DNA of 64,000 nucleotides, taken from positions 1-64,000 of the forward strand of contig NZ_QURL01000007.1 of the NCBI RefSeq assembly GCF_003403015.1, given 5' to 3'. Shown here one piece after another: positions 35,638-45,355 of this stretch; position 1 is the first letter of the stretch, and each line of letters begins with the position of its first letter. The translations under genes were made by a program, and so were the position numbers. Below the pieces are notes generated by a model. That model had not been told where the DNA came from, searched no databases, and saw only the letters and a program-made list of their open reading frames with translations. This DNA comes from Fulvimarina endophytica. GTDB lineage: Bacteria; Pseudomonadota; Alphaproteobacteria; Rhizobiales; Rhizobiaceae.

Positions 35638-36307
35638 TTCAGTTCTTTCTTCAAACCGTCGAGGGCTGCGATCGCGCAGCCGGTTCGACGTCTTTGCGCT
35701 CGACCGCGAGGACCAGGGAGTGGAGAACCTGCGATCTTCCGTGGCCCGAACTCAGCTAGCCGCCTCTCCGGTCGGTCGTTGCCGATATCGTCCGTAGTGA
35801 CGGTTTCCAACACGGTCTTCAAGCCACAGACGACGACCCGACCGGATCGCTCCTCGCGAACGGGCCGCCTCATCCCACCGCGATCTCCCGGCTCTTGTCC
35901 GCCGTCTCCATGCGCCGAAAGGCTCGACCGCGCCATCGGACAGGTCCGGCTCTCCGGCATCGGTCCGATATGTCCGAAGCTGATCACAGGGACGCCGCAT
36001 GCCTCGTTCCACGAAGTTCGGCGGGCTCATAACAGAGTTGATCGCAAACATGAAGCTGGCACCCGTTGCACCCGGCCGACCTTGTCCGGCCCGCTCTCAA
36101 GGGACAGATGATGGAGCGTATCCCATGCGGATCGGAACCGGTCTGCCATCCATTCTGCCGCCCATAATCGCGCCGGCCGAACACGGAAACATCGATCCTT
36201 TTGGGTTCGGGAAGCCGGTGCCCGTCTTTCCCCTGCCTTCCCGATGCTGCTAGGGACAGACACTCCCTTCAAGGGGGATATGGAATAGTCGATACGAGAG
36301 CGGTCTC
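35638..36307. other. 670-base gap between the exporter and glycosyltransferase genes
   Basis: No convincing protein gene is present on either strand; the open frames lack recognisable sequence and good start sites. Promoters for the divergent wzm-like gene and the glycosyltransferase must lie here, but no clear -35/-10 pair stood out. The final 45 bases before 36308 contain an AT-richer segment with GGGGGATATGGAATAG. Confidence 0.4.
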
Positions 36308-37015
36308 ATGAGCGAGAAGATCAAGGTCTATGTGGGTTATGACAGCCGAGAGGACATCGCCTGGCAGGTGTGCCGGCATTCTCTCCTGCGTCATGCGAGC
36401 GCGGAGATCGAAGTCTATCCGCTGAAGCAGACGGCACTTCGCGAACTCGGCCTCTACACCCGATCGGCCGACAAGGCGGCGACAGAGTTTTCCCTGACCC
36501 GCTTCCTCGTCCCTTATCTCGCCGCCCATGACGGGTGGACCGTCTTCGTCGACTGCGACTTCCTGTTCACCACCGATATCGTGAAGGTGACGCAAGGAGC
36601 GAGCCGGGAGAAGGCCGTGCACGTGGTCCAGCACGACTACACGCCGGCCAATGCCACGAAGATGGACGGGCAGGCGCAGGCGAGCTATCCGCGCAAGAAC
36701 TGGTCGTCCTTCATCCTGTTCAACAATGCCCATCCGCTGGTGAAGGCGCTGACGCCCGAAGTCGTGAACAACGAGAGCCCTGCCTTCCTCCACCGTTTCA
36801 GCTGGGTGCCGGACGATGCGATGATCGGCTCCCTGCCCCTCGGCTGGAACTTCCTCGAAGGCGAATATCCGAAGCCCGACGAGGTTCCGAACGCGATCCA
36901 TTTCACCAATGGCGGCCCGTGGTTCGAGAACTGGCAGCATGTCGACTATGCCGATCTCTGGATGGCGGAACGCGAACACTACGAAAAGAGCCGAAACGAT
37001 CAGGCCTCGGCCTAA
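36308..37015 (+). CDS. Glycosyltransferase, GT-A fold with DxD motif
   Basis: The 235-residue cytoplasmic protein begins KIKVYVGYDSREDIAWQVCRHSLLRHAS and contains TEFSLTRFLVPYLAAHDGWTVFVDCDFLF, where DCD is the metal/nucleotide-sugar binding DxD motif. HFTNGGPWFENWQHVDYADLW near the end resembles GT8-like transferases. Divergent from the polysaccharide exporter and upstream of kpsF, it probably decorates or builds a surface glycan. The sugar donor is unknown. Confidence 0.8.
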   Translation: MSEKIKVYVGYDSREDIAWQVCRHSLLRHASAEIEVYPLKQTALRELGLYTRSADKAATEFSLTRFLVPYLAAHDGWTVFVDCDFLFTTDIVKVTQGASREKAVHVVQHDYTPANATKMDGQAQASYPRKNWSSFILFNNAHPLVKALTPEVVNNESPAFLHRFSWVPDDAMIGSLPLGWNFLEGEYPKPDEVPNAIHFTNGGPWFENWQHVDYADLWMAEREHYEKSRNDQASA

Positions 37016-37222
37016 TCGCCCTTCCTGCCTGACGCCGGGCCCGACCGCCGCTTCGCCGCACCTCAAGCAGGAGGGCGCGACGCCGGCCGGGGTGTCGTCC
37101 TTCCCGTGAAGAACGGCAGGCGTGCTCGACCTTCCGGGGATCTGGAAGCCATACGAGACCGACCCTTATCGGGGACCTGAAATCTCCCAGCCGCGGGATT
37201 GTCCGCCATTCGGAGCGATGTG

Positions 37223-38227
37223 ATGCAGACCCAACCTCCTGTCGAAGCCAGTGCCGTTCCGGAAGATCGTTTCTCCGCCTCCGTCCTTCGGACGATGGAT
37301 ATCGAAATCGAAGGTCTGGTCGCGCTTCGCGAGGCCCTGAAGGGGGAACTCGGGGCGGCGACGCTGCGCTTCGTGCGCGACGTTCTCGCTTTGCCCGGCC
37401 GCGTGATCGTATGCGGCATGGGCAAGAGCGGCCATATCGGCCGGAAGGTCGCCGCCACCTTGACCTCGACGGGAACGCCCAGCCTCTTCATGCATCCCGC
37501 CGAGGCGAGCCATGGCGATCTCGGCATGGTGACGAGCCACGACATGATCCTCGCCTTCTCCTGGTCCGGCGAGACGAAGGAACTCGGCGACATCGCCTCC
37601 TACTGCCAGCGCTATGGCGTCCCGCTCGCCGTCGTCACGAGCAGGCGCGACAGCTGGCTGGGCGCGACGGCCGATATCGTTCTCGAACTGCCGGGCGCCA
37701 AGGAGGCCTGTCCGCACGGGCTGGCCCCGACGACCTCCACCATGCTGCAGCTTTCGCTGGGCGATGCGATCGCGATCGCCCTTCTCGAACAGCGCGAATT
37801 CACGCCCGCCAACTTCCACCGCTTCCATCCGGGCGGAAAGCTCGGAAGCTCGCTGCGCACCGTGGGCCAGCTGATGCGCCCGATGCCGATGGTCGCCTTC
37901 GTCAAGAAGGAAGCGAGCATGTCGGAAGTCGTGCTCCAGATGACGTCCCAGAGCCTCGGCAGCGCCTTCGTCGTCACCGATGACATGGAAGTCCTCGGGA
38001 TCGTGACCGATGGCGATCTGCGCCGGCACATGACGGGAGACCTTCTCGCCTTGCCGGTCTCGAAGGTGTTCACGCCGAACCCCTATACATGTTCGCCCGA
38101 TATTCTGGGTGTCACCGCTCTCACGATCATGACCCGGCACAAGGTCAATGCGCTGGCAGTGGTCGAGAACCGGAAGCTGGTCGGCATTCTGACGATGCAC
38201 ATGCTCCTGTCGGCCGGCATTTCCTGA
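37223..38227 (+). CDS. kpsF: D-arabinose 5-phosphate isomerase KpsF/KdsD
   Basis: The 334-residue protein has an N-terminal SIS domain (VIVCGMGKSGHIGRKVAATLTSTGTPSLFMHPAEASHGDLGM, ILAFSWSGETKEL) followed by two CBS domains (about residues 200-330, with VTDDMEVLGIVTDGDLRRHM). It converts ribulose 5-phosphate to arabinose 5-phosphate, the first step of Kdo synthesis for lipopolysaccharide and capsule. The ATG at 37223 has GGAG at suitable distance; an in-frame TTG at 37199 is less likely. A strong terminator follows. Confidence 0.93.
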   Translation: MQTQPPVEASAVPEDRFSASVLRTMDIEIEGLVALREALKGELGAATLRFVRDVLALPGRVIVCGMGKSGHIGRKVAATLTSTGTPSLFMHPAEASHGDLGMVTSHDMILAFSWSGETKELGDIASYCQRYGVPLAVVTSRRDSWLGATADIVLELPGAKEACPHGLAPTTSTMLQLSLGDAIAIALLEQREFTPANFHRFHPGGKLGSSLRTVGQLMRPMPMVAFVKKEASMSEVVLQMTSQSLGSAFVVTDDMEVLGIVTDGDLRRHMTGDLLALPVSKVFTPNPYTCSPDILGVTALTIMTRHKVNALAVVENRKLVGILTMHMLLSAGIS

Positions 38228-38274
38228 GCCGGCAGCGTCGAGAAACGTCCGAAAGTCCGCGATCTCTCAATAAA

Positions 38275-38319
38275 AAAGCGCCCCGGACCGGTCTGTCGAA
38301 CCGGGCCCCGGGGCGCTTT
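38275..38319. terminator. Terminator after kpsF
   Basis: AAAGCGCCCCGG (38275-38286) pairs with CCGGGGCGCTTT (38308-38319) over 12 bases. A GC-rich loop of about 20 can fold further. An A-run lies upstream and TTT ends the stem, so it may work in both directions between convergent kpsF and lolA. Confidence 0.8.
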
Positions 38320-38407
38320 GAAGGTCATCTTGTCACGCCTCCTCGCGGTCGCCGGCTTGAAAGCCAGTCGGATTTTGCGAGGCTCCTGCGAAGGGAATGC
38401 GGGCAAT

Positions 38408-38428
38408 GGCGGGCCTTGCCGGCCCGCC
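38408..38428 (-). terminator. Stem-loop after lolA
   Basis: The perfect 8-bp stem GGCGGGCC/GGCCCGCC with a 5-base loop lies nine bases beyond the lolA stop codon. It has no U-run, so it is a weak terminator candidate backed by the stronger kpsF terminator just beyond. Confidence 0.4.
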
Positions 38429-38436
38429 CTGGGCGA

Positions 38437-39093
38437 TCAGTTGCCGGTCTGGCCCTGGCTGATCGCCGTGTAGGGGATCGTGAACGCGGAATCCTGGATA
38501 TTGCCGCCCTTCTGGACGTTATAGACCATGACGCTCGTATCCCGGCCCTGTTTGTCGCGGATGGTCCACTGCTTGAGGTCCTTCGACTTCGGATCGAACA
38601 TCATGGTGATGGTCGAATTTCCGAAGACCGAGCGATCGCCCATCACGATGGTGGTGAGGTCCGGCTCCTCCTTCACGCTACGGATATTGGCCGCCGACAG
38701 GTCGATCCGACGGTCGAGAAGCAGCTTCAGCGGCGTCTGAGACAGCGGATAGGTGTCCCAGGTGTTGAGCTTACGGTTGTTGACCGCGACGTTCGAGCCG
38801 TCCGCGATGACGCGGAGCGGCGCGTTGGAATAGTCGAAGCGGACCTTGCCGGGCTTCTCGATGTAGAACTTGCCTTCGCTCTGGCGTCCGTTCGGATCGA
38901 ACTGGACGAAGTCCCCATGCAGCGAGGACATGCTCGAGAAGTGATCCGCGATGCTCTGCGCGGCGCTCTGCGCGCTGGCGGGAACGGTGGCAAGCGTCAG
39001 CGTGGGGGCTGCCACGCCGAAAGCGAGGGCGGCCGAAAGCGCCAGGCGCTTTGCAAAGGACCGTGCCTTGTGGGACGACATGTTTCGGTTCAT
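38437..39093 (-). CDS. lolA: Outer-membrane lipoprotein carrier protein LolA
   Basis: The 218-residue secreted protein has a signal sequence (about residues 1-42, ending VPASAQS). The LolA core is FSSMSSLHGDFVQFDPNGRQSEGKFYIEKPGKVRFDYS, then VNNRKLNTWDTYPLSQTPLKLLL. It ferries lipoproteins from LolCDE across the periplasm. Start candidates are ATG at 39111, 39093 and 39081; 39093 is chosen because a weak AGAAG site precedes it and the signal peptide keeps a basic N-region. It is convergent with kpsF, both serving the outer membrane. Confidence 0.88.
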   Translation of the reverse strand: MNRNMSSHKARSFAKRLALSAALAFGVAAPTLTLATVPASAQSAAQSIADHFSSMSSLHGDFVQFDPNGRQSEGKFYIEKPGKVRFDYSNAPLRVIADGSNVAVNNRKLNTWDTYPLSQTPLKLLLDRRIDLSAANIRSVKEEPDLTTIVMGDRSVFGNSTITMMFDPKSKDLKQWTIRDKQGRDTSVMVYNVQKGGNIQDSAFTIPYTAISQGQTGN

Positions 39094-39338
39094 CGCTTCT
39101 ACCATACTCATGATCTCAGAAAGTTGCGCCCCGGTCTCGGAGGCATCGTCTCGAACGGCCCGTTCCACATGAACTCGAGGCCGCGTTCCGTTTCGGATAT
39201 GATCCCGACATTGGGGCATTGCCATGGCCCATCTTATGAAGGCTCCGTCATGAAGCGGGGCTGAACGGCCATCTCGCGCCCGGCTCCATGCCCTTGGAGC
39301 GCCGATGGCGGCAGCGTCGCCCGCCCGCCCGCTTCGCG

Positions 39339-39512
39339 TCAGAAGGAGCCGAATCCGCCGATCGCCACGTAGACGGCGACCATCATGAAGACGATCGCGA
39401 GGATGATCGTCGGGCGGTAGCCGAAGGGCCGCGCCCACGGCCAGATGGGAACCGCCATGATCATGACCAGAAATGCGATGACGACGACGATCGGACCGAA
39501 ACCGACTTCCAT
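39339..39512 (-). CDS. Small two-helix membrane protein, DUF3309-like
   Basis: The 57-residue protein has two hydrophobic segments flanking VPIWPWARPFGYRPTII, which matches the P-x-W-P-x-x-R-x-x-GY-x-P signature of DUF3309 proteins. The ATG at 39512 gives the compact family length; upstream readings overlap the ispG leader. Its function is unknown in general. It lies alone between lolA and ispG, divergent from ispG. Confidence 0.7.
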   Translation of the reverse strand: MEVGFGPIVVVIAFLVMIMAVPIWPWARPFGYRPTIILAIVFMMVAVYVAIGGFGSF

Positions 39513-39645
39513 GGGTGCAATACTCTCTCTGCGACATACGGTGCTGAGAGCGTCACATGCGTGCCATCGGCGGAAGGTCAATTGACAAGCGAATGATCCC
39601 GGCCCACCTCCGCCCCATCACCTCTTGCAACGAGCAGTTTCGACC

Positions 39646-40923
39646 ATGGACGATTTGACCATCCCCCTCGAAGGCCCTCAGGCCGGCCCGCTCGAACGCC
39701 GCCGGACCATCGGCGTCGACGTGGGCGGTGTCATAGTCGGCGGCGGGGCGCCGGTCGTCGTCCAATCGATGACGAACACGGACACCGCCGATGTGGACGC
39801 GACGGTCGCCCAGGTCGCGGCGCTTTCGCGGGCGGGATCGGAGATCGTGCGCATCACCGTCGACCGGGACGAGTCGGCGGCGGCCGTCCCGAAGGTCCGC
39901 GAGCGGCTCGAACGGCTCGGGCTCGACGTGCCGCTGGTCGGCGACTTCCACTATATCGGCCACAAGCTCCTCGCAGATCACCCGGCCTGCGCCGAAGCGC
40001 TTGCGAAATATCGCATCAATCCGGGCAATGTCGGCTTCAAGAGCAAGAAGGACGCGCAGTTCGGAGCCATCATCGAGATGGCGATCAAGTACCAGAAGCC
40101 CGTTCGCATCGGCGTCAACTGGGGCTCTCTCGACCAGGAGCTGCTGACGCGGCTGATGGACGCGAACAACGATCTGCCGAATCCGCGTTCGGCACGGGCC
40201 GTGACCCGCGAGGCGATCATCCAGTCGGCGCTGATGTCCGCCGAACTCGCCGAATCCATCGGGCTTGCGCGCAATCGCATCCTTCTCTCCGCCAAGGTCT
40301 CCAACGTCCAGGATCTCATCGCCGTCTATCGCGATCTGGCCGGCCGCACGGATCATGCTCTTCATCTCGGGCTGACGGAGGCCGGCATGGGGTCCAAGGG
40401 CATCGTCGCCTCCTCCGCCGCCATGGGCATCCTTCTTCAGGAAGGCATCGGCGACACGATCCGTGTCTCCCTGACACCCGAGCCCGGCGGCGATCGCACC
40501 CGCGAGGTCCAGGTGGCGCAGGAACTCCTCCAGACCATGGGCTTCCGGCAGTTCCTTCCCGTCGTCGCGGCCTGCCCCGGCTGCGGGCGCACCACGTCCA
40601 CGGTGTTCCAAGAGCTTGCCGAGAAGATCCAGGGCGATATCCGTCGGAACATGCCGGTCTGGCGCGAGAAATATCCGGGCGTCGAGGCGCTGAACGTTGC
40701 CGTCATGGGATGCATCGTGAACGGTCCGGGCGAATCCAAGCACGCCGATATCGGCATTTCCCTGCCTGGCACAGGCGAATCGCCCGCCGCCCCGATCTTC
40801 ATCGACGGCCAGAAGGCCGGCACCCTTCGCGGGCCGAACATCGCCGCCGATTTCGAGGTGATGGTGGCGGACTATATCGAGAAGAGGTTCGGCTCGAAGG
40901 ACCACGCGCGAACCGAGGCGTGA
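39646..40923 (+). CDS. ispG: 4-hydroxy-3-methylbut-2-en-1-yl diphosphate synthase IspG
   Basis: The 425-residue Fe-S enzyme catalyses the penultimate step of the methylerythritol phosphate isoprenoid pathway. Motifs are [18 protein letters not shown] near residue 37, [28 protein letters not shown] and the cluster cysteines in [12 protein letters not shown] and [20 protein letters not shown]. The ATG at 39646 gives the normal start; a TTG seven codons earlier is also in frame. Together with ispA at 43341 it is one of two isoprenoid genes in the window. Confidence 0.96.
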   Translation: MDDLTIPLEGPQAGPLERRRTIGVDVGGVIVGGGAPVVVQSMTNTDTADVDATVAQVAALSRAGSEIVRITVDRDESAAAVPKVRERLERLGLDVPLVGDFHYIGHKLLADHPACAEALAKYRINPGNVGFKSKKDAQFGAIIEMAIKYQKPVRIGVNWGSLDQELLTRLMDANNDLPNPRSARAVTREAIIQSALMSAELAESIGLARNRILLSAKVSNVQDLIAVYRDLAGRTDHALHLGLTEAGMGSKGIVASSAAMGILLQEGIGDTIRVSLTPEPGGDRTREVQVAQELLQTMGFRQFLPVVAACPGCGRTTSTVFQELAEKIQGDIRRNMPVWREKYPGVEALNVAVMGCIVNGPGESKHADIGISLPGTGESPAAPIFIDGQKAGTLRGPNIAADFEVMVADYIEKRFGSKDHARTEA

Positions 40924-41119
40924 GGTTCTGCGACGATAAGCTTCGGTAGCGATCGACCCGCAGATGTCGTAAGCCTCTCATGGCTTTGCGTCACGAACCG
41001 GTTCGATCTCTTCGCACCGCCTCGCACGTCCCGTGGTCCGCGAGGCGAATGCCATACCTTCTTTCGCGTCGCCGTCCGGTCCGTCTCCTCGAAGGATGAC
41101 GCCTCGGCCGGCGAACACG

Positions 41120-42211
41120 ATGACCGTCCTGCGGAGACTTCAATTGCAGTCGCGATCACCCCTCGCCGGCCTCGTACTCGTCACCGCTCTCCTGTCCTCC
41201 TCCGCAGCCTTCCCACAGCAGACCGGAGCCATCGGGGCTGCCGCGACGAGCGCTCTGGAAGACAGGGCGCCGGACGCCGCAGAGGAGGCCGGAGGCAACG
41301 ACCGGGAGAATCCTAGCGAACCCGAATCCGGCAAGGCCGCCTCTGCGTCGGAGACGAACGAACCGGACGAGAAGACGGCGTTCATCGGCCCCATCCGGCC
41401 CGAGATCGCGCCGGCTCCCGCGAAATCGCCCCCGACGACCGCCGAGATCTGCCGCGTCATCGCAGGAAATGCCGAGCGCGTCTCGATGGATCCGGACTTC
41501 TTCGCACGCCTGATCTGGAAGGAGAGCCGGTTCGACGTCGGTGCAATCTCACCGGTCGGCGCGCGGGGAATTGCGCAGTTCATGCCGTACACGGCACGCG
41601 AACGCGGGCTCGCAAACCCTTACGATTACGAGGAGGCGATCCACCATTCGGCCTCATACCTGCGCGATCTTCGAAACGAGCTGGGCAATTGGGGTCTTGC
41701 GGCCGCGGCCTATAATGGCGGCATCAACCGGATGAAGCGCTGGATCGCGGGCGGGGCGAGCGGTGTCCTGCCCTATGAGACGGTCGACTACGTCAACGCC
41801 ATCACCCATCGCCCGGTCGAATGGTTTCTCGAGCCCGGACGCGACGTCGAGAAGCGGCCGCTGGACGACACGCTCTCCTTCATCGAGTCGTGCAAGAAGC
41901 TGCCGATCATGCGCACGCGCGCGGTCTTCGCCTCGCTGGACGACGCTACGCCCGGCGTTCCTCCCAAGCCCTGGGGCGTGCAGGTCGCCGGCCATGAGCG
42001 GCGGGACATCGCCATGCGCATGTTCGCCCGGGTGAAGAACGCCTACGCCTCGATCATCGGATCGACCGAGCCTTCGGTCCTGCGTCGCCGCACGGGCCCG
42101 CGCCGCTCGATCTACGCCGTGCGCATCGGGGCCGATTCCCAATCGGAAGCGAACGCGCTCTGCGGACGCCTGCGCCAGGCGGGCGGCGCCTGCATGGTCA
42201 TGAAGAACTGA
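41120..42211 (+). CDS. Lytic murein transglycosylase (SLT domain) with C-terminal SPOR-like region
   Basis: The 363-residue exported protein has a signal peptide (MTVLRRLQLQSRSPLAGLVLVTALLSSSAAFPQQ). A low-complexity acidic linker of about 70 residues follows, then the SLT domain with catalytic Glu in LIWKESRFDVGAISPVGARGIAQFMPYTA and AAAYNGGINRMKRWI. The last 40 residues (SIYAVRIGADSQSEANALCGRLRQAGGACMV) look like a SPOR-type peptidoglycan-binding fold. It cleaves glycan strands in the periplasm. Alternative starts at 41096 and 41033 would bury the signal peptide. Confidence 0.87.
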   Translation: MTVLRRLQLQSRSPLAGLVLVTALLSSSAAFPQQTGAIGAAATSALEDRAPDAAEEAGGNDRENPSEPESGKAASASETNEPDEKTAFIGPIRPEIAPAPAKSPPTTAEICRVIAGNAERVSMDPDFFARLIWKESRFDVGAISPVGARGIAQFMPYTARERGLANPYDYEEAIHHSASYLRDLRNELGNWGLAAAAYNGGINRMKRWIAGGASGVLPYETVDYVNAITHRPVEWFLEPGRDVEKRPLDDTLSFIESCKKLPIMRTRAVFASLDDATPGVPPKPWGVQVAGHERRDIAMRMFARVKNAYASIIGSTEPSVLRRRTGPRRSIYAVRIGADSQSEANALCGRLRQAGGACMVMKN

Positions 42212-42212
42212 T

Positions 42213-42246
42213 CCATACGGGCGGGAGGCGTTTCCCGCCCGTATGG
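42213..42246. terminator. Bidirectional terminator between the transglycosylase and BASS genes
   Basis: A perfect 14-bp inverted repeat, CCATACGGGCGGGA at 42213-42226 with its complement at 42233-42246, has a 6-base loop. It begins right after the plus-strand stop and ends 12 bases from the minus-strand stop, serving both convergent genes, although no long U-run is present. Confidence 0.7.
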
Positions 42247-42257
42247 ACCTCCGTTTC

Positions 42258-43220
42258 TCAGCGGCCGGAAGCGGTCCGGGATCTCGCCGACGCATCGCCC
42301 ATGCGGGCGAAGATGTTCGCCGCGATCGCGCCCGAGATGTTGTGCCAGACGGAGAAGATCGCACTCGGCACCGCAGCGAGCGGCGAGAAATGCGCGGTCG
42401 CAAGAGCTGCCCCGAGGCCGGAATTCTGCAGACCGACTTCGAGGGAAATCGTCTTCGCCTTGCGCGTTGGAACGGAAAAGGCCCGCGCGGCGAGGTAGCC
42501 GAGAACGAGACCGATGCCGTTATGGAGCGCGACGATGAGGAGGATCGCCGCCCCGCTCGTCGCGATACGCTCCTGATTGACGGCGACGACGGCCGCCACG
42601 ATGAGGACGATGCCCGTGACGCTCACCAGCGGCAGGATCGTCACCGCAGCCTTCACGGCGCCGGAGAAGAAGCGCTGGCACAGAATGCCGAGCACGACGG
42701 GAACGAGCACGATCTGAAGGATGGAGACGAACATCGCGCCGGCATCCACCGGCAGGTACTGGCTCGCGAGCAGGTAGACGAGAAGAGGCGTCAGCACCGG
42801 AGCGAGAAGGGTGGAGACCGAGGTGCAGGCGACCGAGAGGGCGACATCCCCCTTGGCGAGATAGGTCATGACGTTGGACGAGGTGCCGCCCGGGCAGCAG
42901 CCGACGAGGATGACGCCAGCTGCGACCTCCGGCGACATCGGGATGACCAGCGTGAGCACCAGGGCTGCGAGCGGCATGATGAGGAACTGGAGGACGACGG
43001 CGAGCCCGACGTCGAAGGGGCGGCGCGCGACCTCCTTCAGGTCCGCAAACGAGATCGTCAGCCCCATCCCGAACATGATGATGCCGAGGAGTGGAACGAT
43101 CCAGGGAACGAACACGGTGAAGACGTTCGGGAGGAAGAAGCCGAGCACGGCGAACAGGACCGTGATGAGCGCGAAGAAGCGGCCGAACAATGCCGAAAGG
43201 CGGCCGAGGGCGAGAAGCAT
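42258..43220 (-). CDS. Bile acid:sodium symporter (BASS) family transporter
   Basis: The 320-residue membrane protein has nine to ten hydrophobic segments. GIIMFGMGLTISFADLKEV near residue 48 and GVILVGCCPGGTSSNVMTYLAKGDVALSV near residue 103 are the sodium-binding crossover regions of the BASS fold, and ISLEVGLQNSGLGAALATAHF is the second crossover. Bacterial relatives move ketopantoate, pyruvate-like acids or other organic anions with sodium. The substrate cannot be assigned. It is an isolated gene between convergent and co-directional housekeeping genes. Confidence 0.9.
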   Translation of the reverse strand: MLLALGRLSALFGRFFALITVLFAVLGFFLPNVFTVFVPWIVPLLGIIMFGMGLTISFADLKEVARRPFDVGLAVVLQFLIMPLAALVLTLVIPMSPEVAAGVILVGCCPGGTSSNVMTYLAKGDVALSVACTSVSTLLAPVLTPLLVYLLASQYLPVDAGAMFVSILQIVLVPVVLGILCQRFFSGAVKAAVTILPLVSVTGIVLIVAAVVAVNQERIATSGAAILLIVALHNGIGLVLGYLAARAFSVPTRKAKTISLEVGLQNSGLGAALATAHFSPLAAVPSAIFSVWHNISGAIAANIFARMGDASARSRTASGR

Positions 43221-43340
43221 CGTGAACCTCTGGTTCGATAGGGAACGTTCGAGGGGTGCTATGGCCCACCGAGCCGCCCGTTACAAACCCCTGCCCCGCC
43301 GGATCGAACCATTCCGGGTGACGTTCCAGATACGCCGCGC

Positions 43341-44231
43341 CTACCGATCGCGGTTCGCGACGAAGCGCGCGGCCTCCAGAAGCACGTCGGCCGACGGACC
43401 GAAGGATGCGAGTTCGCCCTCCGCATCGCCGATGAGGACGGCGAGCCGATTCCGGGTCCATTCGATGCCATGGAGCGCGGGAAGGGTCTTCTTGCCCCGC
43501 TCCCGGTCCTTGCCGGCCGCCTTTCCGAGCTGCGCGGCATCGGCGGTCTCGTCGAGGAGATCGTCGGCAAGCTGGAATGCGAGCCCGACGATCTCGCCGA
43601 AGCGGCGCAGTCGCCGCCGCTCCTCATCGCCCGCGCCCGCCGCGACAGGCCCGGCCTCGCAGGCGAAGGCGATCAGCGCGCCGGTCTTCATGGCCTGCAT
43701 GCGGGCGATCTCGTCTTCCGACAGGTCCTGCGTTTCGGCCGCGAGATCGAGCATCTGTCCGCCGGCCATGCCGGCCATGCCCGAATCCCTCGCCAGAAGC
43801 GAGACGAGGGCGAGGCGCGCGGCTGGCGCGATCGCCTCCGATCCCGCGACGAGTTCGAAGGCGAGCGTCAGCAGGCTGTCGCCGGCGAGAATCGCGGTCG
43901 CCTCGTCGAACGCCTTGTGGACGGTCGGCCGTCCCCGCCGCATGTCGTCGTCGTCCATCGCCGGAAGATCGTCATGGACGAGGGAATAACAGTGGATGGC
44001 TTCCAGCGCGCAGGCGATGTCGAGCACCGCCTCATCGGACAGGCCGAAAAGGCGTGCGCTCTCGATGACGAGGAAAGGCCGGAGCCGCTTGCCCCCGCCG
44101 AGCGCCCCGTGCCGCATGGCCGCAACGAGCCGTGCGGGAGCCTGCCGCCGGCCCGGCGCATCGACCGACAGGATCTCGGCCAGCCGATTCTCGACCCGTT
44201 CGGCGGCGACTAGCAGGCGTTCTTCGAACAT
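43341..44231 (-). CDS. ispA: Polyprenyl (farnesyl) diphosphate synthase
   Basis: The 296-residue prenyltransferase has first Asp-rich motif HDDLPAMDDDDMRRGRPTVHK (DDxxxxD type, bacterial FPP synthase), GGKRLRPFL near residue 47, GGQMLDLA, and second Asp-rich motif FQLADDLLDETAD. Length and motifs fit IspA, which makes C15 farnesyl diphosphate from IPP and DMAPP. The ATG at 44231 matches the family N-terminus FEERLLVAAERVE. It is divergent from mtgA. Confidence 0.92.
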   Translation of the reverse strand: MFEERLLVAAERVENRLAEILSVDAPGRRQAPARLVAAMRHGALGGGKRLRPFLVIESARLFGLSDEAVLDIACALEAIHCYSLVHDDLPAMDDDDMRRGRPTVHKAFDEATAILAGDSLLTLAFELVAGSEAIAPAARLALVSLLARDSGMAGMAGGQMLDLAAETQDLSEDEIARMQAMKTGALIAFACEAGPVAAGAGDEERRRLRRFGEIVGLAFQLADDLLDETADAAQLGKAAGKDRERGKKTLPALHGIEWTRNRLAVLIGDAEGELASFGPSADVLLEAARFVANRDR

Positions 44232-44427
44232 CGGAGCTTCTGGCCTCGTCCTGTCGGCGCAAGGTCCCGTGACCGGACGACCAGCTCGCGGGGGCCTGCA
44301 GCGGATTTTCTCGGAGCCCTGCCCAATTCGGGAACGTTGCTCCATCGTCCTGCGCCGTCTAAACCGAAGAGGTGGACTTCGCCACCGTCATCCTCGTTTC
44401 GACCATCCGAAGAGTTCCGATTTCTCG

Positions 44428-45114
44428 ATGCTGCGCAAGTTCCTCATCGCCGCCGCCGTCGTGATATCGATGCTCGTCGCCATTCCCGTCGTTCTCGTGC
44501 CGATCTACGCGATTCCGGCGATCCATCCGGTCTCCACACTCATCCTTCGCGACCATTTCTCCTTTCGGCCCTATCTTCGCGACTGGGTGGATCTGAATGA
44601 GATCGCGCCCGTCATGCGCTATTCGGTCATCATGTCCGAGGACGGCCAGTTCTGCCGGCACGACGGGGTGGACTGGGGCGAGATGGCCTCGGTGGTCGAC
44701 GAATTCCTCGAAGGCGCGGAGACGCGCGGCGCCTCGACCATCCCGATGCAGACGGTCAAGAATCTCTTCCTCTGGAACGGCCGCTCCTATGTGCGCAAGG
44801 CGCTGGAACTGCCACTGGCTCTCTACCTCAATCTCGTCCTCTCCAAGGAACGGATCCTCGAGATCTATCTGAACATCGCCGAATGGGACGAAGGCGTCTA
44901 CGGCATCGAAGCGGCGAGCCAGCACTATTTCGGCCGCTCCGCCGACAGCCTAACGGCCCGGCAGGCGGCGCTTCTTGCGGTCACCCTCCCCAGTCCGGTC
45001 ACCCGCAATCCGGCCGCCCCGAGCCGCCGCATGAACGCGCTCGCAGACAGGGTCCAGAGGCTCGCGCGAGCCTCGGGCAGCTATGTGGGTTGCGTGAAGA
45101 CCGAAAGCGGGTAG
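44428..45114 (+). CDS. mtgA: Monofunctional biosynthetic peptidoglycan transglycosylase MtgA
   Basis: The 228-residue protein has an N-terminal membrane anchor (residues 5-32) and a GT51 domain with [19 protein letters not shown] (catalytic Glu in SEDGQF), [49 protein letters not shown] and [15 protein letters not shown]. It polymerises lipid II into glycan strands and has no transpeptidase domain. It is upstream of rpmF, the usual order in related genomes. Confidence 0.94.
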   Translation: MLRKFLIAAAVVISMLVAIPVVLVPIYAIPAIHPVSTLILRDHFSFRPYLRDWVDLNEIAPVMRYSVIMSEDGQFCRHDGVDWGEMASVVDEFLEGAETRGASTIPMQTVKNLFLWNGRSYVRKALELPLALYLNLVLSKERILEIYLNIAEWDEGVYGIEAASQHYFGRSADSLTARQAALLAVTLPSPVTRNPAAPSRRMNALADRVQRLARASGSYVGCVKTESG

Positions 45115-45142
45115 ATATCGGCCCCGCGAAACGAGAGCCCCT

Positions 45143-45170
45143 TTGCAAACGGCTCCAGTTTTGCTATGGG
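45143..45170 (+). promoter_or_regulatory. rpmF promoter candidate
   Basis: TTGCAA at 45143-45148 and TATGGG at 45165-45170 are separated by 16 bases, 186 bases upstream of the rpmF ATG. An in-frame upward extension of rpmF to 45191 exists but does not match L32, so the stretch is probably a leader. Confidence 0.35.
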
Positions 45171-45355
45171 CCAGCCCAAGATTTCCCGTCATGGTGAAGC
45201 TCGACCTTTCGCACAGCGTTGCGAAGCTTCGAACTTTGTCGGTACGGGCTGTCGGCAGATCAACCGGTTTGCCGAAGACACGAACAACGAACGTTTCGGT
45301 CGGAGCGAGATATGGCGGATGCCATGCTGCGGACCGAACCCGAGCGGAGCAGACC

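Noticed and set aside
45191..45355. N-terminal extension of rpmF to an upstream ATG
   Set aside because: L32 begins MAVPKRKT in all relatives I know; the extension resembles no protein and overlaps the probable leader.
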